In this document: piece after piece, positions 36,201 to 45,569 of the stretch | How positions within the stretch are numbered: position 1 is the stretch's first letter | How the letters are laid out: every line of letters begins with the position of its first letter | Assembly (NCBI RefSeq): GCF_921293095.1 | Contig: NC_060248.1 | Coordinates: forward strand, 13,038,744 to 13,102,743 | DNA: 64,000 nt | Origin: Ischnura elegans | Taxonomy: Eukaryota; Arthropoda; Insecta; Odonata; Coenagrionidae | Direction of reading: 5' to 3' | The notes under the pieces: generated by a model | The model's database searches: none | The model's input: the letters and a program-made list of their open reading frames with translations, nothing else | Told to the model about the DNA's origin: nothing | Program-made: the position numbers and the translations under genes

Positions 36201-39200
36201 TTGCCATAACAAATCTTGTTGAAGTACTATCGTAACCACCTGAACATAAATTTCATTTTCAATTCATACGATTTTGTTCTTTCCTGGCATGTGATTCTGG
36301 TGAAATCTTCCCAGGTTTTCCACTGGGTAAGTTTCTAGAAGGCCAACGAAACGTCAGCCAACAAGCAACCCACTTAGAGGAAAACCAAAGAAGATTTCAT
36401 TCAGTTCATTTGTATTCTTAGAATCTGCAAGTTTGAACAAAATTACGCCATGAAATTTATCAATTAGCAATCATTTTATTTGATTCATCAGATGACTCTC
36501 GGTCTGTCTTAACTAAAAAACATTTACGAGATTAAACCAAGAGGTCACACGTTCATACCTTCAAAAACACTCGAGCAAAGATAGAGACAAAGACAGGCAC
36601 ACTGAAGACAACTACAGACGCATCAGCCAGGGGCATGTGGCGGAAAGCGTAGAAGCTGAGCATGAGGCCCGTGGTCCCAGCAAAGGAGCGGGCCAGCAGC
36701 GTGAGACGGGAGCCCCGAGGAAAGGGCGGCTCGTGCCGTGCCACCACTATGGGCACGGCAGGAAGAAGCACTCCCACAAAGCGGCACGCAGCCAGCTCCA
36801 TCGGCGGCACCGACACCAGCCCCTTCACAATCACCGAGCACAGCGAGAAGAACAGGGACGAGGCAGTGGCGAGCAGAAGGCCCAGGTATGGAGGCGCCCT
36901 GCATCCACAGCACCACCCCTTGCTGCCACCACCACTCGGCCGACGGCCCCTGCAAACAGCAACGTAGACATGTGATGGCAACACCCTCATGCTACTACTG
37001 CCAGAGCTTAAGTATACTAACAGAATCACTGCAGTCAGTTCTGTGATCTCAATTTATACACACCTTAAAATGAACAGCAAAGTATGAATTTATCTAGGGG
37101 TCGACACTCGGAAACAACATAAAAGACAGCCGAAGTTTCGCGGCCCCAATTCATCAGATGGCTAACATTTTCTTACCCAGCACCAACCCATAGAAAGTTT
37201 CATACATGTTATTTATCAGGAAAGTATTAAATCATGCAAAACTGCCAAGTGTTCACCTCATCATTAATTGCCACAAACTCCATGAAGGTGTGTTCAAAAA
37301 CTATAAAAATCATGTATTCCTAGTCCATTGCAAACTTAGTAAATTATCCTACTGGTCAGTCACATTTATAAAATTCAACCCAAGAAGTCAACAATAGTGA
37401 CAATCGCTCAGGTCCCAATGTCCCCAACTGATGAAAGCCATATTGCCACGTACTTGTCTCACAGTCTTTCAAGATCCTTTCCTGCATGCACATCCCTTGC
37501 ACATTTGCTATTCCTCAATGAGTGCCTAGCCATCTCCATTTTACTTTCCCACTCCATCCTGCGTCAATGTCCCATTGGTTCCTGCCAAGCAGCACAATAT
37601 TCCACACAAATATTTTCACAGACCTGCTGCTCAAAAGCTCAGTTCGCTATTCTACTAAGTGAGAATCCCATGTCATATGGAATAAATTATTTAATCATTA
37701 CAGACTATCAAACTAAAGGTGGAATCTCATGGTAATTGCTTAGAACTGAGTTTAAAGGGCTTCAGAAATCAACGCGTGTGACCTCGACATGCCATATCAG
37801 ATGTTGTGGGTGCAATCACACCAGCAACAACTGGGGAGAGCAAGTACTCCTGTACGTTTATTGATGACCACTCGCACTTTGCGTGGGCAACCCCAATCCA
37901 GATGAAGGGGAGGTATTTGAAACATTTCAAAGACACCCCAGCCGAGTGGAACCGGACAGAGGGGGAAAAATTAAGGAGTTCCAATCCCACAATAGGAGGA
38001 AATGTAATGGTTCTTCCTTACAGGGCATCTCAAAAAAGGTTGAAATCTTCAAAGGCGATCAGTTCCATGCATGCCAAATCAGAAAGGTAAGACTGAGCTT
38101 TGACCAATTTGGTGGAGCACAGCATACAATGTTATGAGAGGGATTCAGACAGTAGGTAATGGTTATCACGAAACCAAACAAGCAGCCCCTGCAGCCATGT
38201 GTTCTGTGATCCTGTTATGAAGTAATAAGTTGTTTCCGCACCAGTTAAACCATGATTATGGCTTCAAGATAGTGCAGTCGGGAAAATGAGCCGACAAAAG
38301 CACATTAATCAGATATTTCTCGAGGTAGGAGGTCTCGTGGCTAAGTTTAAAGTCACCAAGCAGTAGGAAACCAAAATGTGAGAGGAGAAAGGCCACTTGA
38401 ATTCTGCTCAGAATTACAGCTAGTGATTGCCAACACATTATACAAGAATCCCTTGTAAAAAAGATGTGTGTGCAAAATTCCAAGAGACCTAAGATTTCAA
38501 ATTGACTACATTCTAACAAAGCAACGACTCAGGAACCAGGTGAATGTCTGTAAAAGCTACCCCGAAGCAAATATCAACTATAGCTAAGCAAATAGCAATC
38601 ATAACTAAGTTATGATGACATGTCACCAAGCATTTAAAAAACTGAAAAAAAATCTGTAAATAAACATCTGGCAGTCTGAAAAATTCTGAAAAATTGAAGG
38701 AGGCTAAACATCAAATACCATTTCAAAAAGCTATGGAGAACAAAATAGGAGAATATGCGACAGGAAATCAGTGGAAAAGACCTGGAAAATATCAGAAGTG
38801 GACTACCAGCAGTAGCTGAACTTCTTTGCAAAAGAATAGTAGCTGAATGCGATGGTGGTTGGCGTAACATGGTGAAACTCCTTCATGATGCACAAAGGTT
38901 AAGAAAAGACTTCGCTGTTTCACAAAATAAAATATATTTGCGACCGGTTTCGATACAGCGTATCATCATCTGGCAATTACAAGTATGCGAAGTCTTTTCT
39001 TAACCTTTGTGCAATAGTAGCTGAGAAAAAACCATGGATGAAGCAGGAAGTCTTAGATCTCATTGAAGAAAGAAGAAAGTACAGGAATGCAAAAAAAGAG
39101 GAAGGATGGAATACTTATAAGAGAATAAAAAAAGATATTGGCTGTAAAGTGAGGAAGGCTAAAGAAATGTGGGTGGAGAATATTTGTGAGGATGTAGAGA

Positions 39201-42200
39201 AAAATCTTGTTCATGGGACAGTAGAAGCCACCTATAAGATAATGAGGCACTACTTAAAAGGAAAGAGGCACGAGATGAAACACTGCATGAGGCAAAAATG
39301 GAGAACTGATGATTGAAAACGAAGACAAAGCAAAGAGATGGAAGGAAAATCTGAAAGAGTTGCACAACAGAAATAGTCTAAGATTTAAACCTAACAAAAA
39401 GAAGAGAAAGTGGATGAAGATGACACGGGAGGCCCAATTTTAAATCAGAATTTGATGTGGCACTTGCAGATAAATAAAGCATCTGTGACTGACTAATCAA
39501 AAATGCAGGACCAAAGACCTTGAACCAGCTGCGCAACATCCAAAGGGAATGTATCTCAAAGGTGGAATACCTAAGCACTTCAAGAGGAAAATTTTAATCC
39601 TGATTCCTACAAGAAAAAGAGCAGAGAACTGTGAACATTTTTAGGTCCATAAGCCTGGCAACACCCAAGTCAAAGATATTGACAAGGATCATCTAAGCAC
39701 AGAAGAATAGAACAAAGAGTACTTGAATGACGACAAATTTGAATTCAGATAAATCAAAGGCACATGAGATGCAATGACAGCTCTAAGGTTGCTTGTAGAG
39801 AAGAGAATGGAAAAGAACAACCCCTTATTTTGCAATTGTAAACTTAGAGCAGGGATTTGACAACATGATTTGGAACTCAATGCTTACAATTGTAAAAGAA
39901 ATTGGAGCTCTTTACAATGACAGGAGATTCATCCACAATTAATACAAAAACCAAATAGCGGCTATAAAATCAAGATTCAGCTGTGAAGAAGCAAGAATTA
40001 GGAAAGGAGAGAGATGAGGCTGTTGTCCCACACAATTTTCAACATCTACACCAAGAAAGCCATTGATGATATCAAAGAAAAGACAACAGGAGTAAATATT
40101 CATAGAGAAACAACTACAGTGAAACCTCGTTAAAGCGAGTACGGGCTACAGCGACACCCCCGATATAACGAGAGATAGCAGATGCACTGTCAATATACCC
40201 TATAATAAGCGTGTTAAAAAATTCGTTTTTACGAGACCCTTTTGGTGTTGGCTCTCGCCATAGCGAGGGTTTCACCGCCGGAAGACTTTCATCAAGACTC
40301 CTTAACCTCTGTAATTGCTAGCGATCTGTTAGAAATGAAGTTAATGGAGTGCTCAGTCTCAAATTTATGTGGTAAACTGTCGTTCGATAAATAAGTAGTT
40401 AATTTTAGTGAAAATATTGTGGCATTAGCATTCGCGAATGCTTCATCCTCTTTTGTGCCTCGGGCGGCAGTAAGCAGTCCGCAGCATACCCGCACGTCCG
40501 TGAGTTGCGTGAATAGAAAGCATTTGATGGCAGTCACCATGGCCAAAAAAACACCAAACACGTCTAAGCGAGAAAATAAAAATAAAGGAGTAATATGAGA
40601 ATGCCGAAATTAATTTCTCTTCCTATTCGCTCTGTAAAATTAAAAAAACAAAAGCGCCCAAGGAATGCAGACCATGAAGAGTTATAAGGAGCTTTGTTCG
40701 GGTAGTTTTGCCCACTCAAATCTGCTAGAACTCCTGAGAAAGGGGCTACGCCTAAGCCTAAAGCGGAGTATTTCAGGGATAGATTGCGAATCGAGAATTT
40801 TAAGAGTGCAGAAGGTTGATTATACTAATGAGAAGCACCAAAGCGTTATCTCCCCTCATAATTGCTGGTGATGCCTGCGGTGTAAACCCGAAGTCGTGGA
40901 AGAAAGGACTCCGATCATAAGTATCTTTAGAAGTGTTCCCCGCGTCATATAACATAGACGAAACGGAACTTTTTTTACATACAACTCCCCGACAAAACCC
41001 TTGCAATATGAGGTATTTCTTGCAATGATGCCTCTAAAGGTAGGTAGTGTGCCTTAGCGATGATGTAGGATGTACGAAGCAATGATACTCTGCGTGAATT
41101 GTCCGGATGGACGTATTTATTCTCCGTTGCGGATTTACAAGGGTGAACTGTTCGCGTCAGTGGTCGGAGTCGTACTGGCGCTCTCTTTTGTCACGTGGGT
41201 AGCCGAGCATACCCTGGTGGCCGCTGGAAGAACTCACAGAACAACTAACTCTCGTTTGCAGTGCCGTGGTAAACTCGGTGTATTATTTCAAATATGTCGC
41301 GAGCGTAACACTCAAAAATAAACTTTTTTCAACAACGGCAATTGTAATCACATCATTTTTCAAGCTTAGCAAACTTTTTACCGTAGATGATGAAGATATT
41401 ACATTATCTGATAGAATTAGTCTTCCAAGGCGGGAACGTTATACAACCTTCCACCGTTTTCGCCTGTAGAAACAAATGTAATGTGTTATTTCACTTCACT
41501 GCCGCTTAACGTACAGAAACAATAAACATACACCAATGGAAACATTTGAGGCATTAAATAACCGCGATACTGTTTTATCAGTTAATTTTTGAATTTTCAG
41601 TGGAAAATACCAAATTAATAGAATGATCACGTAAATGAACTAATTAAGTGCATAGAAAAATGCGGTGCGGTTGTGCATCGGCATAATGATTGGCGAAGCA
41701 ATGCTTTGCATATACAAGAATTGCCATGAGAAAAAATTCCCCTGGACCGGGAATCGAACCACCGACCTTTGGCTTTCCCGGCCACTGCGCAGACCACTAC
41801 GCTTTCCAGGTTCTTTAATTCCCATGGCAATTATACCGAGACTCCTGGTACTAGGTGTTAGTCAATTCTTGTATATTTCACCGCCGTTCACGCGGCAGGG
41901 TTTGAAATACATATTACACAATGCTTTGCATGATTTTTATTCTGTGTGGCGCTTATAAATTGTTTGAATAGTTAGTCGTTGTTTGAGTAAGGAAATTTAG
42001 TGATGCAAAAAACATCGCCTTTCGTCTGGATTTATGCTTACGTTTATCGGATAGATGTTTATCTGTCGCCGCACCACTCCTGTCCCTGTATATCTGTTCG
42101 CAACAGTATATTGGCTATTATTTGCTCCACCTCCGGTAAAGCGACAATTCGCTATAACGAGTGTTCATTAGTGCACCGTGGGGTGTCGTCATATCGAGGT

Positions 42201-45200
42201 TGCACTGTACTATGCTTCAATTTGCCGATGTCATTGCCGTCATAGCACAGACGGAGAAGGATTTGAAAAATATTCTGGTTAATTTTGTTAGGATAATGGG
42301 TAGACATCAGCTGAAAATAAGCATAAAGAATACTAAGATGTTAGTATGCAGCAAAAGAGAAGATGAACAATAAAATGGGGAAACAAAAACTGCATGAGGT
42401 GAATAAATTCCATTTTAAGGGAAGCAGAATTACTAGCGATTGAGTACCCTGTCGATTTCTGAAACAACAATGCCTGTTCGCTGTCCGTTTGAAGTCTGTT
42501 GATAGCCTGTTGGAGATTAGTGAACAGAGTATAAACAGCCAACGAACAATCTCGGGTCACTCATAAGTAGGAACAACTTACGAACAGCCTACCAACAGTT
42601 TGTACTCTGTTTGCAGCTTGTTCCTTAACAGGCAGGCAACAAGCATTTCGGGAACAATAGTGAACAAGCTTTTAACAGGCAGGGGCCGGTTGGTAGTATG
42701 TTTCACCGAACAGGGAATGAACAGACAACAGTGAACAAACACTAAACACCCTATCGATTTACGTAAAAATGATGCCTGTTCGCTGTCAGTTTGGAACCTT
42801 TTGGAGATTTTGAGAACAGATTATGAACAACGTACGAACAATTGTTTTAAGTTTCGGAATTTGGACAACAATTTGGATTAATCCAAATTTAATTGAGTAC
42901 AAGGAAGTTTGATTGAATCCAAAGAAAATATCATCTACTTAAACAGTAATTATATACGGTTGAATTCATTATCACGATTACCATCAACCACGGATGACGG
43001 TTATTGAAGTGAGCATGCAAATTATATTAGCTATCTGCTCGGCTTACGCACGTTAAATACTTTACTTCGCCAATTACAGGCTGGGGCCGTATGTTTCAGC
43101 CAAAGAGTATGTACTCTGTGGTTTCAGCGGACTGGGAACGAACAGACAACAGTGAACGGACAGTCAACAGGCAAGGGCCGGTTCATAGTCCGTTTCACGG
43201 TACAGGGTACGAACAGAAAACAGTGAACAGCTAGTGAACAGGTTCTCAACAAGGACGGAAAGATAGCGTGGTGCTGCTACCTACCTATAGAAGATAGCAA
43301 ACGCAAACAATGACGCCAATAACCGATACCGTTATCCGGACAGTTTACGAGCACATGGTCGACTGTGTTGTGGTGAAGTTGTTGGATGCGGAGAAAACAG
43401 TTATTTATTTGATTATTATTTAACCTGTGCTAAATGCCCGCAGTGACGAATTAAGTAATTCGTGCATCCATTCAGTGATAGTGAAAGTCGAAGTGATATT
43501 TGTTCTTGAGTGTGTTTATTTGATAATTTATTGTGTCTCTTAAGTTTTTGAGCAAGTACTGAGATTTGTATTGTATTTGTATTATGCGTATGTGCGTTAC
43601 GTCGCCAATAAGAACCAACAAACATTGTCAGGGGACTGTCTTTCTTGTAGGTTTGTTTGTGAGAAGTGAAATCATCGTGTTCATAAATATTCTTTAAAGG
43701 CGTGTTTCTCTTTTAAAATCACACGTATTATATTGACATAGTGCAGAATCCGAGTTGTATTAATTTAAGGAAGTACATATTTCTTTGATGAAGGCATGTG
43801 AAATACTTGTTGATGTAGTGGTTGTTCTGTTAATGATGACAAAGCTTGCTTTTCTGCAACTATTCAAGATATTTATAACCAATGGAATATGTGGAAAAGC
43901 ACAATAAAAGTTTTTCTTACAATCATTCAAATGAATTTCAACTTTTAATTCTATTTTAACATAAATCATCTCTTGTCTATTATGTCCAACTTAGCAACAG
44001 CGAAGAGTTAAGGAAAAAAGTATGCGCATAGGGAGAGAACAGACAAATAACCATCTTCCCACATTGTCACAGACAAGGAACAGACAAGGCGTTCCAATTT
44101 ACATTCTACGAACAGTCGCCTGCCTGTTCTCTCTTGGTCAAGGAACAGGGAACAAACAACCTAAGAAAACAGGCAATGAACTGACAGCGCACAGTCCCCT
44201 GCCTGTTCATTGTCTGTGGTCCAACAGGTAAGGAACAGAGAATGCCGCTTTCTTAACAGGGAGGGAACAGACAAGTAACCGTTTTCTCACAGACAAGGAA
44301 CAGACAAGGCGTTCCAATTTACATTCTACGAACAGTCGCCTGCCTGTTCTCTCTTGGTCAGGGAACAGGGAACGAACAGCCAACTGACAGACAATGAACA
44401 GACTTTATTGTTACAGAAATCGACAGGGTAAGAAAGAAATGATCAGTAGAATTGCCCAGACAAAGAGAGCATTAGATGAAAAGAAAGATGCACTTACTGC
44501 TGACAAACAAGCATAGAAGTAAGGAAACAATTTATCAGAACTTACTCTTGGGGTATACTTCTCTAGGGAATAGAGGCGTGGACTATGACAAGAGCAGAGA
44601 AATTGAGAGTGGAAACTTTAAAAATTTGGTGCTACAGAATAATGATGATCACAGAGATCAGCCAAATAATGAGGAAGTCCTAAGAAGAGCAGGAGAGAAG
44701 AGAGGCCTCATAAAAACCAAGTGATAAGAGGGCGAAACAACATAATCAGCCATATCTAGTGACAAAGTAGCCGGATGAAGGAAAAGTAGATGGCAATAAC
44801 AGAAAAGGCAGACTTTGAATAATATATATATGGGACTGATGAAGAAGTGAAAGAGAAGAAATATGTATATGTATGTGAAATATGTAAGTGAAAAGAGTAG
44901 CTGACAGGAGAATTGAAAGGAGAACTGCATCAAACCAATCTTAAGATTTTTGACCGATGATCATGAAGAGATTTGCCTGCCATTGTAATTGTTACTCTCA
45001 TTAGACCCCTTCAGATCCACCTTTCTTTTTGGTCGTAATCATACTGAGTAGTTATGAACAGTCCCCGATTTGGACAAGGCGATCATTCGGGGTTGAGTGA
45101 CGATTCGAATTATAACAACTATCTACTAAGAGCAACTGTGAAGTTTAATAAAATGTCCCCCACATCAGGCACTCCAGTTCCATACCAGGTAGAGAACTGA

Positions 45201-45569
45201 CCTGACCAATTTCAGATCTGATTTAATTTGGGAACCGGTATAACATTTTTCTGGAAGAAAAGTCATTTAATGGTATGTATGTTATCAATACATAACGATT
45301 TAATGGCTAGATTATAAAAAACTTGTAACACCGATGATAGTGTAAGCAAAAACTCACCTCCAATGAAGGCTGCCCATCATATGGAGATTTCCTTCCTCCA
45401 TCTGCATATTGCTCTTGCTGCTACCAGCAGAATCACACAAAGACACGGGGCCCGCATTCAAGCTGCCACTTCGACTCGGCTCCATCACTAGCCTCTCCAT
45501 TTCATACTCCTCTTCTTCCCCTCTACCGATCGCTGCTGAGCGCAGAGAGAGCAATACACGTTCACCCAT
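24278..45569 (-). CDS. SLC35G1: SLC35G/EamA-family transporter, ten membrane helices
   Basis: There are five coding exons on the minus strand: 45569-45358, 36949-36559, 35270-35051, 33938-33694 and 24430-24278 (TGA). All introns are GT-AG and all phases agree, giving 406 residues. Residues 1-71 are an acidic, Ser-rich cytosolic leader. Ten hydrophobic helices follow in two EamA halves (start YLGLLLATASSLFFSLC; then AGTTGLMLSFYAFRHMPLAD, the SLC35G signature; CLTLVGVALITRP; GPVAIARSADIVFAFIWQV; end SGAVLVTCSVVLTGLRKW). SLC35G members are drug/metabolite-superfamily carriers of the ER or plasma membrane; human SLC35G1 has been linked to STIM1 and reported to move citrate. Substrate here is unknown. 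The in-frame GTG before the first ATG follows a stop, so ATG 45569 was chosen. Intron 4 is 9.3 kb and intron 1 is 8.4 kb, both packed with transposons. The exact orthologue within G1-G6 is not resolved. Confidence 0.92.
24537..26389. mobile_element. hAT-like element, 1.85 kb, in transporter intron 4
   Basis: The inverted ends CAAGGCCATAGCTAG and CAAGGCCGTAGCCAG are flanked by the exact 8-bp duplication CACCCATC (24529-24536 and 26390-26397). The interior from about 24905 to 26275 is unlike the ends. It is pyrimidine-rich, holds a TATATAAG box at 25319 followed by a purine-rich leader, and has no readable transposase. That interior may be a solo LTR fossil inserted later or the element's own promoter region; its borders are not clear. 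Confidence 0.8.
26706..30005. mobile_element. CAGGGTTCCCACTC-family element, large copy with inserts
   Basis: The ends CAGGGTTCCCACTCTACC and CAGGGTTCCCACTCAACC are inverted and flanked by the 5-bp duplication GAAAA (26701-26705 and 30006-30010). The outer roughly 300 bp on each side matches the 583-bp copy at 13943-14525. The central 2.6 kb is additional. It includes a pogo-like terminus CAGTGGAACCTCTATC at 27210, poly-C (about 27811-27827), an inverted repeat pair at 28475-28503/28823-28851, a TATAAATA box near 28849, and a unit shared with the element at 32018-33653. Confidence 0.8.
28962..29290 (-). repeat. Repeat unit shared with 32.3-32.95 kb
   Basis: Reverse-complement similarity to two tandem units inside the 32018-33653 element. 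Shared landmarks include GCAGCAGTTGACCTCCAG, AAAAAGGTCAGTGGGTG, the CGAAGATAAGGTCTTCG phrase and GGATAGCGGATCTTGGGAAA. Similarity continues upstream to about 28860 (AAATACGTCG...TTTGGTC). Confidence 0.75.
30620..31242. mobile_element. Pogo-like MITE with TA flanks
   Basis: The termini CAGAGGAACTAGGTTAGTAC and CAGTAGAACTTGTTCAGTAC are inverted and flanked by TA. The subterminal region repeats (T)TAGTACGTTT/CCTCCTTAGTA. It is 623 bp with no coding capacity, in transporter intron 4. Confidence 0.7.
32018..33653. mobile_element. hAT-like element with TAGAGATG ends
   Basis: The ends TAGAGATGTGCGAATAG and TAGAGATGGGTTGAATAG are inverted, and the exact 8-bp duplication GTATTCAA flanks both sides (32010-32017, 33654-33661). 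CGAATAC/TATTCGA repeats fill both subterminal zones. The interior contains two tandem copies of a roughly 290-bp unit (about 32340-32640 and 32640-32930) also found inverted at 28962-29290. No transposase is readable. It lies in transporter intron 4, 40 bp from the exon 4 donor. Confidence 0.88.
34317..34485 (+). mobile_element. tRNA-derived SINE copy with an inverted internal duplication
   Basis: 34366-34485 aligns with the SINE at 50.1 kb: GGTTCGTATC (box B-like), GAATGATTTTTTTCT, TGCATTGCGGGTGACT, GTTATCACCG, CCGGTATAC. The left part 34317-34347 is an inverted copy of 34379-34410, making a stem of about 31 bp around the box-B-like loop. The copy is 5'-truncated and lies in transporter intron 3. 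Confidence 0.7.
34621..34773. repeat. Fold-back repeat with 59-bp arms
   Basis: The arms 34621-34679 and 34715-34773 pair at 57 of 59 positions around a 35-nt loop. On the minus strand it contains CTGAAGA (34705-34699), then a 7-bp hairpin GCTGGCA/TGCCAGC, then GAAAC (34679-34675). This is the same order as in the palindrome at 10.2 kb. It lies in transporter intron 3. Confidence 0.9.
35471..35560 (+). mobile_element. Possible solo pogo-like terminus
   Basis: TA|CAGTAGAACACTAATTTTA resembles the CAGTRGAAC ends of the other TA-flanked elements. No matching right end was found, so this may be a truncated copy. Confidence 0.3.
36301..36401. repeat. Small fold-back with GGCCAACGAAACGTC loop
   Basis: The arms TGAAATCTTC..AGGTTTTCC (36301-36321) and GGAAAACC...GAAGATTTCA (36379-36399) pair imperfectly around a loop holding GGCCAACGAAACGTC. 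The loop resembles the GAAAC...TC part of the other fold-backs, but the CTGANGA part is degraded (CTAGAAG). Confidence 0.5.
37128..37163 (-). ncRNA. Hammerhead-like motif (unproven)
   Basis: Minus strand reads AGCC-AT-CTGATGA-11 nt-GAAAC-TTC-GGCT. AGCC and GGCT pair as an outer stem, CTGATGA and GAAA are exact hammerhead core strings, but the 11 nt between them form no convincing helix II. No flanking fold-back is obvious. It is probably a relic of the same repeat family as 38.96 kb. Confidence 0.3.
37780..38140 (+). mobile_element. Ty1/copia integrase fossil
   Basis: The plus-strand peptide FIDDHSHFAWA with flanking text matches the integrase core of copia-type LTR retrotransposons (FIDDYSH). 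This is a short, old, broken fragment of the pol region with several breaks. No LTRs are visible next to it. It lies in transporter intron 1. Confidence 0.75.
38847..39012. mobile_element. 166-bp fold-back insertion with 12-bp duplication
   Basis: It is flanked by the exact duplication AATAGTAGCTGA (38835-38846 and 39013-39024), within the LINE linker. The right part is a stem with 27-bp perfect arms (GCACAAAGGTTAAGAAAAG... and complement) and a loop carrying a hammerhead-like motif on the minus strand: TTGC-CAGATGA-T-GATAC/GTATC-GAAA-CCGG-TC-GCAA (38941-38975). A 12-bp duplication suggests insertion by target-primed reverse transcription rather than a DNA transposase. Confidence 0.8.
40117..42207 (+). 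mobile_element. Pogo/Tigger-like transposon, decayed, TA-flanked
   Basis: The ends CAGTGAAACCTCGTTAAAGC and CAGTGCAACCTCGATATG are inverted and flanked by TA; 2091 bp. The plus strand starts with ATGGCCAAAAAAACACC (MAKKTPNTSKRENKNKG) and later gives YNIDETELFLHTTPRQNPCN, the first catalytic block of a Tigger transposase, separated by stops and shifts. Insertion into the LINE is exact: dropping the element and one TA restores RETTMLQFADV in frame. A tRNA-like insert sits at 41712-41919. The 583-bp copy at 52837-53419 is its deletion derivative. Confidence 0.85.
41712..41919 (-). mobile_element. tRNA-derived SINE-like insert
   Basis: It is flanked by the 12-bp duplication AATGCTTTGCAT (41700-41711, 41920-41931). 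The minus strand carries a tRNA-like head: CCTGGA...TCCAGG acceptor pairing, a D-arm-like AGCGTAGTGGTCTGCGC (box A) and GGTGGTTCGATTCCCGG (box B, 41749-41765 region). The anticodon loop is not canonical, so it is not a functional tRNA gene. Outside the tRNA part, AAGAATTGCCATG on one side pairs with CATGGCAATT and CAATTCTTG on the other, giving a partial fold-back. Confidence 0.7.
42447..44428. mobile_element. TA-flanked element packed with GAACAG/CTGTTC repeats
   Basis: The inverted ends CCCTGTCGATTTCTGAAAC and CCCTGTCGATTTCTGTAAC are flanked by TA on both sides; 1982 bp. Dozens of GAACAG, GAACGAACAG and CTGTTCG units in both orientations fill 42450-42860, 43080-43260 and 44020-44415. A roughly 130-bp block occurs twice, at about 44030-44155 and 44260-44375. 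The middle (43270-44010) is plain AT-rich DNA without coding sequence. The superfamily is not clear to me; the ends do not match the hAT, pogo or Harbinger-like elements here. It is inserted in the LINE tail. Confidence 0.75.

Larger units (their letters stand above)
38350..44975 (+). mobile_element. LINE (endonuclease-RT), split by three insertions
   Basis: Removing the three inserts leaves one LINE reading in order on the plus strand: endonuclease end (RGERPLEFCSELQLVIANTLY, RFQIDYILTKQRLRN), linker (KPWMKQEVLDLIEERRKYRN, KEMWVENICED), RT core (RDAMTALRLLVEKRMEKNN, FNIYTKKAIDDI, MLQFADVIAVI, where FADV replaces the catalytic FADD), and C-terminal tail (SKKEMISRIAQTKRALDEKK, NEEVLRRAGEKRGLIKT, RRIERRTASNQS). 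The frame is broken in several places. The inserts are 38847-39012, 40117-42207 and 42447-44428. Same type as the pieces at 1-911. Clade (RTE/BovB-like or jockey-like) is unresolved. It lies in transporter intron 1. Confidence 0.85.

Noticed and set aside
36637-37046. Long plus-strand frames of 101-112 codons
   Set aside because: They are the GC-rich antisense of transporter exon 2, whose minus-strand reading is well conserved.
41749-41825. True tRNA gene
   Set aside because: The anticodon loop is not canonical and the unit is flanked by a target duplication, so it is a SINE-like insert.
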